A stretch of 14,691 bases of DNA, from assembly GCA_013821525.1 (NCBI GenBank), contig JACDGR010000043.1, positions 1 through 14,691 on the forward strand. Reading direction: 5' to 3'. This DNA comes from Actinomycetota bacterium (lineage in GTDB: Bacteria; Actinomycetota; Thermoleophilia; Gaiellales; Gaiellaceae). Numbering within the stretch: the stretch's first letter is position 1; every line of letters starts with the position of its first letter. Below are positions 1 to 7,079 of the stretch, in pieces. A program made the translations under genes and the position numbers. A model generated the notes under the pieces. The model ran no database searches, was not told the DNA's origin, and saw only the letters and a program-made list of their open reading frames with translations.

Positions 1-947
1 GCATGCACCTGCGTCGGCGAGAGCGCCGTCACGAACGTCACCTGCGGTGCGCGTGCCTGCGCGCGCTCGACGGTCGCGGCGACGAGGTCGTCGAGCTGAA
101 CCTCCTCGATGCGCAACTTCCGCTCCTCGCCGCGGGCGAGCTCGACGAGATCGGAGACGAGCCGCGTCAGTGCGTCGAGCTCGACCGACGTCTCCTCGAG
201 AGCGTGATGCTTCTCCTCTTCAGGAAGCCGCCCCTCGCGGAGCAGGTCGACGTTCGTGCGAGCGGCGGTCAGCGGTGTCCGCAGTTCGTGCGACGCGTCG
301 GCCACCAGGCGCCGCTGGCGGCCTACCGACTCTTCGAGCGCCGCGAGCATCCCGTTGAATCGCGCTGCGAGCCTGCCGAGCTCGTCGGAACCGCTCACGT
401 GAACGCGCTCGGAGAGATTGCCCGTCGCAGTGACGGCCTCGGCGGCTGCCGTGAGTCGACGAACGGGACGAAGTGCCGCCGTTGCGACAAGGGCTGCGAG
501 AGCCGTCGCAGCCGCGATGCCGATCCCGCCGATGAGCAGGATCCAGAATTTGATTCGGCCGAGTGCGTGCTGAGTCGGGTAGAGCGGCTGCACCGTCAGC
601 ACGGCACCGCCCCCGCGCGTCGGCGCGACGAGTTCGCGCAGCGCGACGCCCTTGACCGTGAGATCCGTGTAGTAGGCCTGCGCTCGGCCCCCGATCACGG
701 CGGCGGCGCGCGAAGTGATGGGCAAGGCTCCCGCCAACACCCCGGTCTGGTCGCCGTCTGGATGCACGATGACCGAGTAAGGACTGCCGCCGAACGGGCC
801 GCCCTGGTTCGCCTGGCCGGCGAGAGTCGAGTCGAGCTGTGAGTACAGCTCGTGCCGTGCGATCTCCCAGACCGCAACCGACGCGCCCGCCACCGTGACC
901 GCGATCGCGAGAGCGGTGAGGATGGTCAGTCGCTGACGGAAGCTCAC
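1..947 (-). CDS. Two-component sensor histidine kinase, OmpR-partner type (C-terminal part outside window)
   Basis: Membrane sensor kinase that autophosphorylates on His and passes the phosphate to the regulator encoded just upstream. The reading frame is open from GTG 947 to the window edge (315 codons). Visible order: TM helix about residues 7-27, a roughly 105-residue extracytoplasmic sensor region, TM helix about 134-158, HAMP about 160-213, then the dimerisation/phosphoacceptor helix with H-box LVADASHELRTPLT, the phosphorylated His being residue 220 (codon at 288-290). The ATP-binding HATPase domain lies beyond the edge, so the gene is cut by the window, not broken. Its GTG overlaps the regulator's TGA in a 4-base GTGA (944-947), so the two are co-transcribed and probably translationally coupled. 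The pair is closest in style to actinobacterial MprAB-type envelope-stress systems, but the signal cannot be read from the sequence. Confidence 0.93.
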   Translation of the reverse strand, partial: MSFRQRLTILTALAIAVTVAGASVAVWEIARHELYSQLDSTLAGQANQGGPFGGSPYSVIVHPDGDQTGVLAGALPITSRAAAVIGGRAQAYYTDLTVKGVALRELVAPTRGGGAVLTVQPLYPTQHALGRIKFWILLIGGIGIAAATALAALVATAALRPVRRLTAAAEAVTATGNLSERVHVSGSDELGRLAARFNGMLAALEESVGRQRRLVADASHELRTPLTAARTNVDLLREGRLPEEEKHHALEETSVELDALTRLVSDLVELARGEERKLRIEEVQLDDLVAATVERAQARAPQVTFVTALSPTQVH

Positions 948-1618
948 TGTTCCTCGCGAAAGGCGTAGCCGACGCCCCGCACGGTTTGCAGCAGGCGCGG
1001 CTCGGCGTTCTCTTCGAGCTTGCGGCGCAGGTACCCGATGTAGACCCACAGCGCATTCGACGTCGCGCCGAAGTCGTAGCCCCACACCCGCTCGTAGATC
1101 TGCGAGCGGGTCAGTACTTGGCGCGGATTGCGCAGGAACAGCTCTAGCAGGTTGAACTCCGTCCGTGTCAGCTGCAGGCGCCGGTCGCCCCGCGAGGCTT
1201 CCCGAGTCGATGGGTCGAGCGTCACGTCCGAGAAGCGCAGCGTGCCGTCCCCTCCGCCGGTGCGTCGCAGCAGCGCTCGCAATCGCGCGCGCAACTCCTC
1301 GACAGCGAATGGCTTGACCAGATAATCGTCAGCCCCGGCGTCGAGGCCTTCGACCCGGTCCGAGACCGCGTCACGCGCAGTGACGACGAGCACCGGCACC
1401 TCGTCACCCCGCTCGCGCAACGAGCGGCAGACCTCGAGGCCGCCGACTTCGGGCATCAGCAGGTCGAGCACGATTGCATCGGCAGGGTTCTTCGCGTGTT
1501 GGGCGAGCGCCTCGGCCCCGTCGCCCGCCTCGTCGACGTCGTAGTCCACGCGCAGCGCGCGCGAGACCGCAGACCGAATCGCAGGGTCGTCGTCGACCAC
1601 GAGTACGCGCGTCGCCAT
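944..1618 (-). CDS. OmpR/PhoB-family response regulator, MprA-like
   Basis: Cytoplasmic transcription factor of 224 aa. The receiver domain (about 1-120) has the acidic cluster D9-D10-D11, phosphoacceptor D52 in the LDLLMP motif, T80 and K102 (VKPF). A winged-helix DNA-binding domain (about 127-222) follows, with LTRTEFNLLELF, the recognition-helix region around NALWVYIGYLRRKL and the ending VRGVGYAF typical of the family. Length is normal. ATG 1618 is preceded by an AGGTGAG-like ribosome-binding site and a TAGCCT -10 candidate at 1638-1643. It is first in a two-gene operon with the sensor kinase (GTGA overlap) and is transcribed divergently from the orphan kinase at 1732. The C-terminal wing resembles mycobacterial MprA most closely from memory; the orthology is not proven. 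Confidence 0.96.
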   Translation of the reverse strand: MATRVLVVDDDPAIRSAVSRALRVDYDVDEAGDGAEALAQHAKNPADAIVLDLLMPEVGGLEVCRSLRERGDEVPVLVVTARDAVSDRVEGLDAGADDYLVKPFAVEELRARLRALLRRTGGGDGTLRFSDVTLDPSTREASRGDRRLQLTRTEFNLLELFLRNPRQVLTRSQIYERVWGYDFGATSNALWVYIGYLRRKLEENAEPRLLQTVRGVGYAFREEQ

Positions 1619-1637
1619 GTGTGGATTCTCACCTATC

Positions 1638-1657
1638 AGGCTAAGAGCGGGCTTAGC
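1638..1657. promoter_or_regulatory. Divergent regulatory region with a GCTAAG-N6-CTTAGC dyad
   Basis: In the 113-base gap between the divergent regulator (starts 1618, minus) and orphan kinase (1732, plus) lies a perfect 6-bp inverted repeat, GCTAAG at 1640-1645 and CTTAGC at 1652-1657. It overlaps the minus-strand TAGCCT -10 candidate at 1638-1643. The placement suits an operator controlling the two-component operon, perhaps by autoregulation. OmpR-family regulators usually bind direct repeats, so the binder could be another protein. Confidence 0.4.
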
Positions 1658-1697
1658 GCTTGGACAGGTGGCCCGCGGCGTCCGTCGAACCTGGGCA

Positions 1698-1731
1698 TAC
1701 CATCTGGCTGGTCAAAAATCGGGGGGCTTTC
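1698..1731 (+). promoter_or_regulatory. Candidate -10 and ribosome-binding site of the orphan kinase
   Basis: TACCAT at 1698-1703 is a good -10 candidate. A GGGGGG run at 1721-1726 sits 5 bases before TTG 1732. This pair favours TTG 1732 over the farther upstream TTG 1660 as the start of the kinase. Confidence 0.4.
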
Positions 1732-3477
1732 TTGCACCTGCTCGTATCTGCGATCGGCATCGTGAACACGATCGTCTTCGTGGCGCTCTCGGTGCTCGCC
1801 CTCCGCCAGTGGCGCCGCCGCCGCGACTCCGCCGCCGGCTGGCTCGCCTTCGCGTTCCTGACCCTGGGGCTGATCGTGACCGTCGGCCGCCTGGTGCCGA
1901 CGCATCCGCACGGCCTGCTCGAGGACATTCCGCAGCGACTCGATATCGAGCTGCTCGTCCTCTTTCCCTACTTCATCTACCGCTTCGCGGCCGTCTTCTC
2001 ACCGCTGTCGGCTCGGATCCGGGTCCTCGTCCTCGCGTTGACGATCGGACTCACCGTCTGGACGTTCGCGCTGCCGCGCTTTCCCGCGACGGGCGAGTAC
2101 CGCCCGCCCTGGTTCATCGCGTACATCATCGCCTTCGTCGTCCACTGGGCGGTGCTGTCGACAGTCGTCGCGTTCCAGCTCTGGACGGCGGGCGGTGGCC
2201 AGCCGAGCATCGCCAGCCGTCGGATGCGTCTCCTCGCTTTCGCATCCGCGTTGCTGACGTTCGCGATCGTCGGCGTCGCGACGCAGGAAAGCCCGGACAC
2301 CTGGGTCGCCGTGATCGCCAGCCTGCTCGGCACGATCAGCGGGCTCTCCTTCATGCTCGGGCTCGCTCCGCCGCAGATGATCAGGGCCTCCTGGCGGACG
2401 CCGGAGCAGCAGCGCCTGCAGGAGGCGATTCGCGGTCTGATGACGCTCGCAACGACGCGCGCCGAGGTTGCCGACCGGGTGCTCGGGCCTGCCGCCTCAC
2501 TGGTCGGCGCACGCTGCGCGGCTGTGTACGACTCCGATCGTCACCTGCTCGCCGTCCGTGGGCTCGACCCGGAGGCCGAGCAGCGCCTGCGCGCAGGAGG
2601 TGAGCCAGAGGCGCCCGAGCGCACCGAGGTGGTCGCGATCGAGGCCGAGGGGGCGCGCCTACTCGTGTGGACGTCGTCGTACGCGCCGTTCTTCGGGGAC
2701 GAGGAGCTGCGCGTGCTCGAAACGGTCGCGGCGCTGACCGGGATCGCGCTCGACCGCGTGCGCTTGTTCGAGCAAGAGCACTCGTCGCGTCTCGCCCTCG
2801 AGCGCGCGAACGAGGTGATGGCGAACTTCGTCGCCCTGGCGGCGCACGAGCTGCGCACTCCGGTGACGACGATCCACGGCTTCGTGCAAACGCTCAATCA
2901 CCTCGACGAGCGTCTCGCAGAGGAACAGAAAGATGAGCTCAGGGTCGCCCTCGAACAGCAGACGATGCGCATGGCGTCGCTCGTCGAGCAACTGCTCGAC
3001 CTCTCACGCCTCGACGCCGAGGCGGTCGAGATTCATCCGCAGGAGATCGACGTGCGCGAACGTCTTGCTCAGGTGGTCGCGGTCGCCGCGGCAGGTCGCG
3101 CGGCCGACGTCCTGCTCGACGTGCCGGAGAGCCTCGTCGTCCGGATCGACCCGTCGATCCTCGACCACATCGTCACGAACCTCGTCACGAACGCCTTTCG
3201 GTATGGCCGGGCACCGGTACGCGTGACCGCACGCGCGGTCGCTGAGGGAGGGGTAGAGGTGTTCGTCGAAGATTCCGGGCCAGGCGTTGCGGCGGAGCTC
3301 GAAGGGACACTCTTCGAGCGCTTCACCCGGGCGGGCGTCTCGCGCGACCGCGTCGCAGGCACAGGCCTCGGCCTGGCGATCGCGCAGGCTTACGCGCGCG
3401 CTCACCGCGGCGATTTGCGGTACGAGCACGGCGATCCGAGCGGCGCGCGGTTCGTCGTCGAACTGCCCTCCATCTGA
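1732..3477 (+). CDS. Orphan membrane histidine kinase with multi-TM N-terminus and GAF-like domain
   Basis: 581-aa sensor kinase from TTG 1732; the frame is open back to TTG 1660, but that extension is not membrane-like or conserved-looking. About seven hydrophobic helices fill the first 215 residues, a 7TM-type sensor module. A GAF-like region follows (about 240-345), then a short coiled linker and the HisKA domain with H-box FVALAAHELRTPVTTIHGF (His 372, codon at 2845-2847). The HATPase domain has the N-box IVTNLVTNAFRYG, G1 EDSGPGV, F-box FERFTRAG and G2 GTGLGLAIAQ. All catalytic boxes are intact. No response regulator lies next to it on the same strand, so it is an orphan unless it cross-talks with the divergent OmpR-type regulator at 944-1618. 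The ligand is unknown. The start codon choice is the least certain point. Confidence 0.92.
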   Translation: MHLLVSAIGIVNTIVFVALSVLALRQWRRRRDSAAGWLAFAFLTLGLIVTVGRLVPTHPHGLLEDIPQRLDIELLVLFPYFIYRFAAVFSPLSARIRVLVLALTIGLTVWTFALPRFPATGEYRPPWFIAYIIAFVVHWAVLSTVVAFQLWTAGGGQPSIASRRMRLLAFASALLTFAIVGVATQESPDTWVAVIASLLGTISGLSFMLGLAPPQMIRASWRTPEQQRLQEAIRGLMTLATTRAEVADRVLGPAASLVGARCAAVYDSDRHLLAVRGLDPEAEQRLRAGGEPEAPERTEVVAIEAEGARLLVWTSSYAPFFGDEELRVLETVAALTGIALDRVRLFEQEHSSRLALERANEVMANFVALAAHELRTPVTTIHGFVQTLNHLDERLAEEQKDELRVALEQQTMRMASLVEQLLDLSRLDAEAVEIHPQEIDVRERLAQVVAVAAAGRAADVLLDVPESLVVRIDPSILDHIVTNLVTNAFRYGRAPVRVTARAVAEGGVEVFVEDSGPGVAAELEGTLFERFTRAGVSRDRVAGTGLGLAIAQAYARAHRGDLRYEHGDPSGARFVVELPSI

Positions 3478-3503
3478 TTCACCGCCACACCCGGCACTCC
3501 GTC

Positions 3504-3509
3504 TAGTGT
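3504..3509 (+). promoter_or_regulatory. TAGTGT -10 box, leaderless-type promoter of aminotransferase
   Basis: TAGTGT ends 7 bases before ATG 3517 and no Shine-Dalgarno sequence is visible. Transcription from this box would begin at or next to the start codon. Confidence 0.45.
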
Positions 3510-3516
3510 GGGTGCG

Positions 3517-4584
3517 ATGGCAACGATCTCTTTCGCGCGCGGCGTTCCCGCACCCGAGTGTCTTGCAGTCGACGAGCTCGCCGACTGTGCATCCTCCGCG
3601 CTCGCCCGCGACGGTCATACGATTCTCTCGTACGGCCCGTCGTCCGGCTACGCGCCGCTGCGGGAATGGATCGCCGGGCGGCACGGCGTCGATCCCTCGC
3701 GCGTCTTCATCACCAACGGGTCGTTGCAAGGCTTCGTCTTCCTCGCCCAGCAGCTCGCGCCGGGCAAGCGCGTGCTCGCCGAGCTGCCGACCTACGACCG
3801 GCCGCTGAAGATCCTGCGCGAGCTCGGCGCGCACACGGAACTCCTCGCGTGCGACGACGAGGGCCTCGACCCGGACGCGCTCCAGGCAGCGCTCAGCTCC
3901 GGGGAGCGCCCGGCGTTCCTCTACCTGATCCCGACCTTTCAGAACCCGAGCGGCCGGACGCTCAGCGAAGAGCGCCGTCGCCGGATCGTCGAGCTCGCTC
4001 GAGAGCATGACGTGCTCGTGCTCGAGGACGACCCGTACGGACTCGTCCGCTACGAAGGCGAGGCCCTGCCGTCCCTCTTCGACCTGTCGGACGGCGAGGT
4101 CGCCTATAGCTCGTCCTTCTCGAAGACGATCGCCCCCGGCCTTCGGGTCGGGTACTTCGTCTTCCCCGAAGCGCTTGCGCGACAGGTCGAGGCAACCGCG
4201 ACATCGACCTACATCACGCCCGTGTTGCTCGGCCAGGCGACGGTGCACGAGTTCGTCAGCCGCGGGCACTTCGAGCCGAATCTCGAGCGCGTACGGGGCC
4301 TGCTGCGTGCGCGGCGAGACGCGATGCTGGCGGCGCTCGATCGCGACCTCCCGGCTGTCAGCGCGACCCGGCCCGAGGGCGGCTACTTCCTGTGGCTCGA
4401 CCTCGACGGCGTCGATGCGACCCAGTTGCTGCCGGCGGCCGAGGCAGCCGGCGTCACCTTCGTGCAAGGAACGGACTTTGGCGGCCCCGCAGATTCACTG
4501 CGGCTCGCGTTCAGCTTCGTCTCGCCTGCCGAGATCGACGAGGGTGTCGCGCGACTCGCCTCTGCGCTCCCGGTCACCGCTTAG
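3517..4584 (+). CDS. PLP-dependent aminotransferase, class I/II (2-aminoadipate/aromatic aminotransferase-like)
   Basis: 355-aa fold-type I aminotransferase that moves an amino group between an amino acid and a 2-oxoacid. Seen: an N-terminal substrate-binding strand ISFARGVPAPE, ILSYGPSSGYAPLREW near 36-51, N143 in the TFQNPSG motif, D171 and Y174 in LEDDPYG (PLP ring contacts), the Schiff-base lysine K203 in SSSFSKTIAPGLR with phosphate-binding R210, and carboxylate-binding R329 in LRLAF. The motif set fits the MocR-like/LysN-ARO8 branch, but there is no GntR-type DNA-binding domain, so it is an enzyme only. It is slightly shorter than the usual 390-400 aa at the N-terminus; ATG 3517 sits right after the -10 box, and a GTG three codons earlier is less likely. 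It stands alone and converges on the LapA-like gene 12 bases downstream. The exact substrate cannot be told. Confidence 0.93.
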   Translation: MATISFARGVPAPECLAVDELADCASSALARDGHTILSYGPSSGYAPLREWIAGRHGVDPSRVFITNGSLQGFVFLAQQLAPGKRVLAELPTYDRPLKILRELGAHTELLACDDEGLDPDALQAALSSGERPAFLYLIPTFQNPSGRTLSEERRRRIVELAREHDVLVLEDDPYGLVRYEGEALPSLFDLSDGEVAYSSSFSKTIAPGLRVGYFVFPEALARQVEATATSTYITPVLLGQATVHEFVSRGHFEPNLERVRGLLRARRDAMLAALDRDLPAVSATRPEGGYFLWLDLDGVDATQLLPAAEAAGVTFVQGTDFGGPADSLRLAFSFVSPAEIDEGVARLASALPVTA

Positions 4585-4596
4585 GGCGGCGCTCGG

Positions 4597-4938
4597 TCAG
4601 GAACGGCTGCGGGTCTGGCGCATGCGGAACCGATGCACCTGCGACAGGAGCACGCCGAGCACCAGGCCGATCGCCAGCGAGAGCAGGATCACCCAGATCA
4701 GTGAGACCCGGGTCGCAGCGAAGACGAAGCTGACGCGAACGTGCCGCGTGTTCAAGACGGCAAAGAGCAACAGGTAGAGCAGGACGACGCCGATCCCGAT
4801 CAGCCGTGACCAGAGGCCCGGCTGGAACGTCTGCCGCCCCTCCTCGAGCTTGCTCCCGAACCCGCGCTTGCGAGGCCGCGCCATCTTCGCTGCGGGTGCC
4901 GGCGGCGACTCGGGCTTCGTCTTCGGTTCTCCGTCCAC
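4597..4938 (-). CDS. LapA-domain (DUF1049) two-TM inner-membrane protein
   Basis: 113-aa small membrane protein. The first 40 residues are proline-, lysine- and arginine-rich and should be cytoplasmic. TM1 spans about 44-63 (ending FAVLN), followed by the short turn TRHVRVSFVFA and TM2 about 79-99, then a basic tail rich in Arg. The TM-NT-x-V-xVSFxF-TM arrangement is the signature of the LapA/DUF1049 domain, known in Gram-negatives for lipopolysaccharide assembly and also present without known function in Actinomycetota. The chosen start is GTG 4938, with AGGAAGG and a TAGAGT -10 just upstream; an internal ATG at codon 19 is an alternative start that would keep both TM helices. It is convergent with the aminotransferase. 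Confidence 0.8.
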   Translation of the reverse strand: MDGEPKTKPESPPAPAAKMARPRKRGFGSKLEEGRQTFQPGLWSRLIGIGVVLLYLLLFAVLNTRHVRVSFVFAATRVSLIWVILLSLAIGLVLGVLLSQVHRFRMRQTRSRS

Positions 4939-4946
4939 GCCTTCCT

Positions 4947-4952
4947 ACTCTA
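4947..4952 (-). promoter_or_regulatory. TAGAGT -10 box of the LapA-like gene
   Basis: On the minus strand TAGAGT lies 8 bases before GTG 4938. Its first three bases are also the TAG stop codon (4950-4952) of the upstream 57-aa gene, so promoter and stop are compressed into the same bases. Confidence 0.4.
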
Positions 4953-5123
4953 CGCAACGGCCGCAGCCGAAACCGCGAGCGGGATCAGGCGCGGCTGGCG
5001 CGGCGGCTGGAGCGTCAGCGTCGCGGCGCGAAACGTGGGGCACGGATGCTCAGGGGTCATGGCGCACAGGCCGTGGCGGCGGAAGTAACAGTCGTTGCAC
5101 GTATGGAGGGTCGGTCGGGTCAT
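4950..5123 (-). CDS. 57-aa cysteine-rich small protein (CxxC-x7-C-x7-C), unknown function
   Basis: Small protein with four cysteines at residues 9, 12, 20 and 28 in the pattern CNDCYFRRHGLC...PCPTFR, followed by a proline/hydrophobic tail. The spacing suggests a single metal site (Zn or Fe-S) or a redox module. I recall similar short CxxCYFRR...CPTFR hypothetical proteins in actinobacterial genomes, but can name no function. The start is ATG 5123, preceded by a purine-rich GGAAGAGG about 9 bases upstream; the frame stays open to 5255, but that stretch is Arg/Ser-rich shadow-like sequence. A TAGAGT on the minus strand near 5195 could be its promoter. It lies between the PDZ-Lon gene and the LapA-like gene, all on the same strand. 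Confidence 0.7.
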   Translation of the reverse strand: MTRPTLHTCNDCYFRRHGLCAMTPEHPCPTFRAATLTLQPPRQPRLIPLAVSAAAVA

Positions 5124-5214
5124 GTCGGTTGTCCTCTTCCGGGATGTTGGAGTCGTGGCGCGGGGAGCGGATCGCCTGCTCGCGGTGGGCACTCTACGGC
5201 CGCTTCGATGATCC

Positions 5215-5250
5215 AAAAAGGCTTGCCTAAACGGAAAACGTGCAGTTTCC
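5215..5250 (-). terminator. Weak candidate terminator after the PDZ-Lon gene
   Basis: Reading the minus strand past the TAA at 5285-5287, a GGAAA/TTTCC stem with an 8-base loop (5233-5250) is followed by AGGCAAGCC and a T5 run (5215-5219). The stems are short and AT-rich, so this is a tentative termination point only. Confidence 0.25.
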
Positions 5251-5284
5251 GGCAAGTTCGCCGAGCGGGAAAACCGAGCCCTGA

Positions 5285-6298
5285 TTAGCTCGTGGGGCCG
5301 AGTGTCGCCAGTGCGCGCAACGCCTGTGGAAAGCTCTCCACAGGGATGATGCGCAGCCCGTGCGCGTACTTGCGGGCGTCGCGGGCGTTGTCCCCAGCCG
5401 GCACGAGAAAGGCATCCACACCCGCCTCGCGCGCGCCGATCGTTTTCTGCTTGATGCCGCCGATCGGGCCGACGCTGCCGTCGGCGAAGATCTCGCCGGT
5501 CGCCGCGATCTTATGGCCATGTACGACGTCCCGGCCTAGCTCCTCGAGCACCTCGATTGCGAAGGCGAGGCCGGCTGACGGGCCACCGACGTTCCCGGCG
5601 TCGATTCGAACCTCGAACGGCAGGTGGATGTCGAGCGCCGTCTCGAGGAAGACGCCGACGACGGGGCGGGTCGACCCGTTGCCCGCCGCCACGGTCTTCA
5701 TCGAAACGACGAGCGTCTTGGTGCCGCGCCGGATCGTGAACCGGACGGTTTCGCCGGCCGTGTGCTTCTTCATCGCGGCGAACACGCCGCTCGGCGAGAC
5801 CACCTGGACTCCGTCGACCGCGGTCACGACGTCGTCGGGCTCCAGCGTCCCGACGGCCGGTTTGCCGGGCTCGATCAGGTCGACGAGCGCGCCCGTTCCG
5901 CGCAGCACGACCTGCTTGTTGCCTGCCGCGCGGAGCGCGACAGCGGCGGCGATCTCCTGCGAGCGGTGCATGTCCTGCAGGTCGATCCGCCGGCGCTGGG
6001 CGTCGTTGACGCCCGGAGGCTCGACCGCGCTCGCAGGATAGAGGTCGGCCCCGTTGTGCAGACCGCCGAAGAGTTTCTCCAGCAGCGTCGCCTTGCGGAC
6101 GACGACGTCGACGAAGTAGACACCCCCGCGCACCGGATCCTTCCCGCCGCGAATCGTGACGAGCGGCGCGACCGGGTGTGCAGGATCGGGCAGGAAGATG
6201 TACTCGTTCGAGGGGAAGAGATAGAGCCCCAGGCAGAGGACGATGACGGCGAGCCCGACCCCCAGCGCGCGGCCCGGGGTGAAGATCTTCGCTCTCAC
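5285..6298 (-). CDS. Membrane-anchored PDZ-Lon serine protease (YlbL-type)
   Basis: 337-aa protease with one N-terminal TM anchor (about 11-29), an extracytoplasmic region, a PDZ domain (about 130-205, with the carboxylate-binding region around EPGKPAVGTLEPDDVV) and a C-terminal Lon-type proteolytic domain (about 225-335). The Ser-Lys catalytic dyad is visible: S241 in GNVGGPSAGLAF and K283 in VGPIGGIKQKT, 42 residues apart, as in Lon. There is no AAA+ ATPase domain, so it acts without ATP on extracytoplasmic substrates selected by PDZ; the family (COG3480, B. subtilis YlbL) is linked to membrane-protein and DNA-damage checkpoint control. GTG 6298 overlaps the SDR's TGA in a GTGA, so it is coupled to that gene. 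Length and architecture are normal for the family. Confidence 0.93.
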   Translation of the reverse strand: MRAKIFTPGRALGVGLAVIVLCLGLYLFPSNEYIFLPDPAHPVAPLVTIRGGKDPVRGGVYFVDVVVRKATLLEKLFGGLHNGADLYPASAVEPPGVNDAQRRRIDLQDMHRSQEIAAAVALRAAGNKQVVLRGTGALVDLIEPGKPAVGTLEPDDVVTAVDGVQVVSPSGVFAAMKKHTAGETVRFTIRRGTKTLVVSMKTVAAGNGSTRPVVGVFLETALDIHLPFEVRIDAGNVGGPSAGLAFAIEVLEELGRDVVHGHKIAATGEIFADGSVGPIGGIKQKTIGAREAGVDAFLVPAGDNARDARKYAHGLRIIPVESFPQALRALATLGPTS

Positions 6299-7041
6299 AG
6301 CAACGACCGCGAGCTGCCGCCGTCGACCTGGACTGTCGCGCCGCTGATGTAGGACGCACGATCCGACGCGAGGAAGCAGACGACGTCGCCGAACTCCCGC
6401 GGCGTGCCTAGCCGTCCAAGGGGGATCTGCGCGAGCTCTTGCGGCGGCGGGCCGTCGGCGCCGTAGAGCTCGGTCATCCGCGGCGTGTCGATCCGTCCTG
6501 GTGCGACGCAGTTGACCGTGATCCGCTGGGGCCCGAGCTCGCGGGAGAGCGACTTCGCCCAGCCGGTCAACCCCGGGCGGAGCGTGTTCGATAGCGCCAG
6601 GTTCGGCGTCGGCTCCTTGACCGCGGCGGATGTGATGCAGATCACGCGTCCGGCCTCGCTTCGCTCGAGCTCAGGGAGGCAGAGCCGCACGAGGCGCACG
6701 GCCGGGAGGAGCAGCAGCTCGAACGCCGCCTCGAGGCGCTCATCCGTGATCGACGACGGTGGGCCGGCAGGCGGCCCGCCGGAGTTCCAGACGACAATGT
6801 CGATGCCGCCGAACGCCTGCACCGTGCGCTCGACAGCACGCTCGAGGTCTGCGGAATTGGTCACGTCTCCCCGTACGGCAAGCGCGCCGAGTCGGTTCGA
6901 TTCCCGCTCGAGCTCTTCGCGGCGCCGCGCGAACATCGTCACGTTGGCGCCTTCGCCGGCGAGCGATTCAGCCGAGGCGAGCCCGAGGCCGGAAGTAGCT
7001 CCGCAGACGATCGCCGTTCTGCCGCGCAGACCGAGATCCAT
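6295..7041 (-). CDS. Short-chain dehydrogenase/reductase lacking the canonical Tyr-Lys pair
   Basis: 248-aa Rossmann-fold oxidoreductase-like protein. The cofactor-binding glycine motif GATSGLGLA (14-22), D59-V60, the NSGG element (86-89, in place of NNAG), ITVN (174-177) and the C-terminal YISGATVQVDGG are all present. Alignment without gaps on ITVN to E. coli FabG puts Ser138 in place, but Tyr151 becomes Ser and Lys155 becomes Arg (segment SNTLR, 151-155). An NLALSN..R stretch is, as I recall, characteristic of a known SDR subfamily (PRK08339-like), so this is probably a family trait and not decay. Substrate unknown; it may act by a different proton-relay or bind ligand only. ATG 7041 follows a TACCGT -10 box. 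It lies 38 bases downstream of malate dehydrogenase and overlaps the PDZ-Lon gene by 4 bases. Confidence 0.9.
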   Translation of the reverse strand: MDLGLRGRTAIVCGATSGLGLASAESLAGEGANVTMFARRREELERESNRLGALAVRGDVTNSADLERAVERTVQAFGGIDIVVWNSGGPPAGPPSSITDERLEAAFELLLLPAVRLVRLCLPELERSEAGRVICITSAAVKEPTPNLALSNTLRPGLTGWAKSLSRELGPQRITVNCVAPGRIDTPRMTELYGADGPPPQELAQIPLGRLGTPREFGDVVCFLASDRASYISGATVQVDGGSSRSLL

Positions 7042-7050
7042 GTGGCGCGG

Positions 7051-7056
7051 ACGGTA
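7051..7056 (-). promoter_or_regulatory. TACCGT -10 box before the SDR gene
   Basis: Minus-strand TACCGT sits 9 bases before ATG 7041 with no Shine-Dalgarno between. It implies an own, leaderless-type promoter for SDR/PDZ-Lon in the 38-base gap after mdh. Confidence 0.4.
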
Positions 7057-7079
7057 GCCCAGGTCCCGTCTGTGGCGTG

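Noticed and set aside
3..842. 279-codon plus-strand open frame opposite the sensor kinase
   Set aside because: It is in codon register with the kinase on the other strand, has an Arg-rich composition without motifs, and the kinase frame shows H-box and TM helices. High-GC shadow.
3485..3511. CCACAC...GTGTGG inverted repeat before the aminotransferase
   Set aside because: Only 6-bp arms with a 15-base loop in GC-rich DNA; not convincing as terminator or operator.
3004..4467. 487-codon minus-strand open frame opposite the kinase and aminotransferase
   Set aside because: Spans two clear plus-strand genes with intact catalytic motifs; no domain, TM or start signal of its own.
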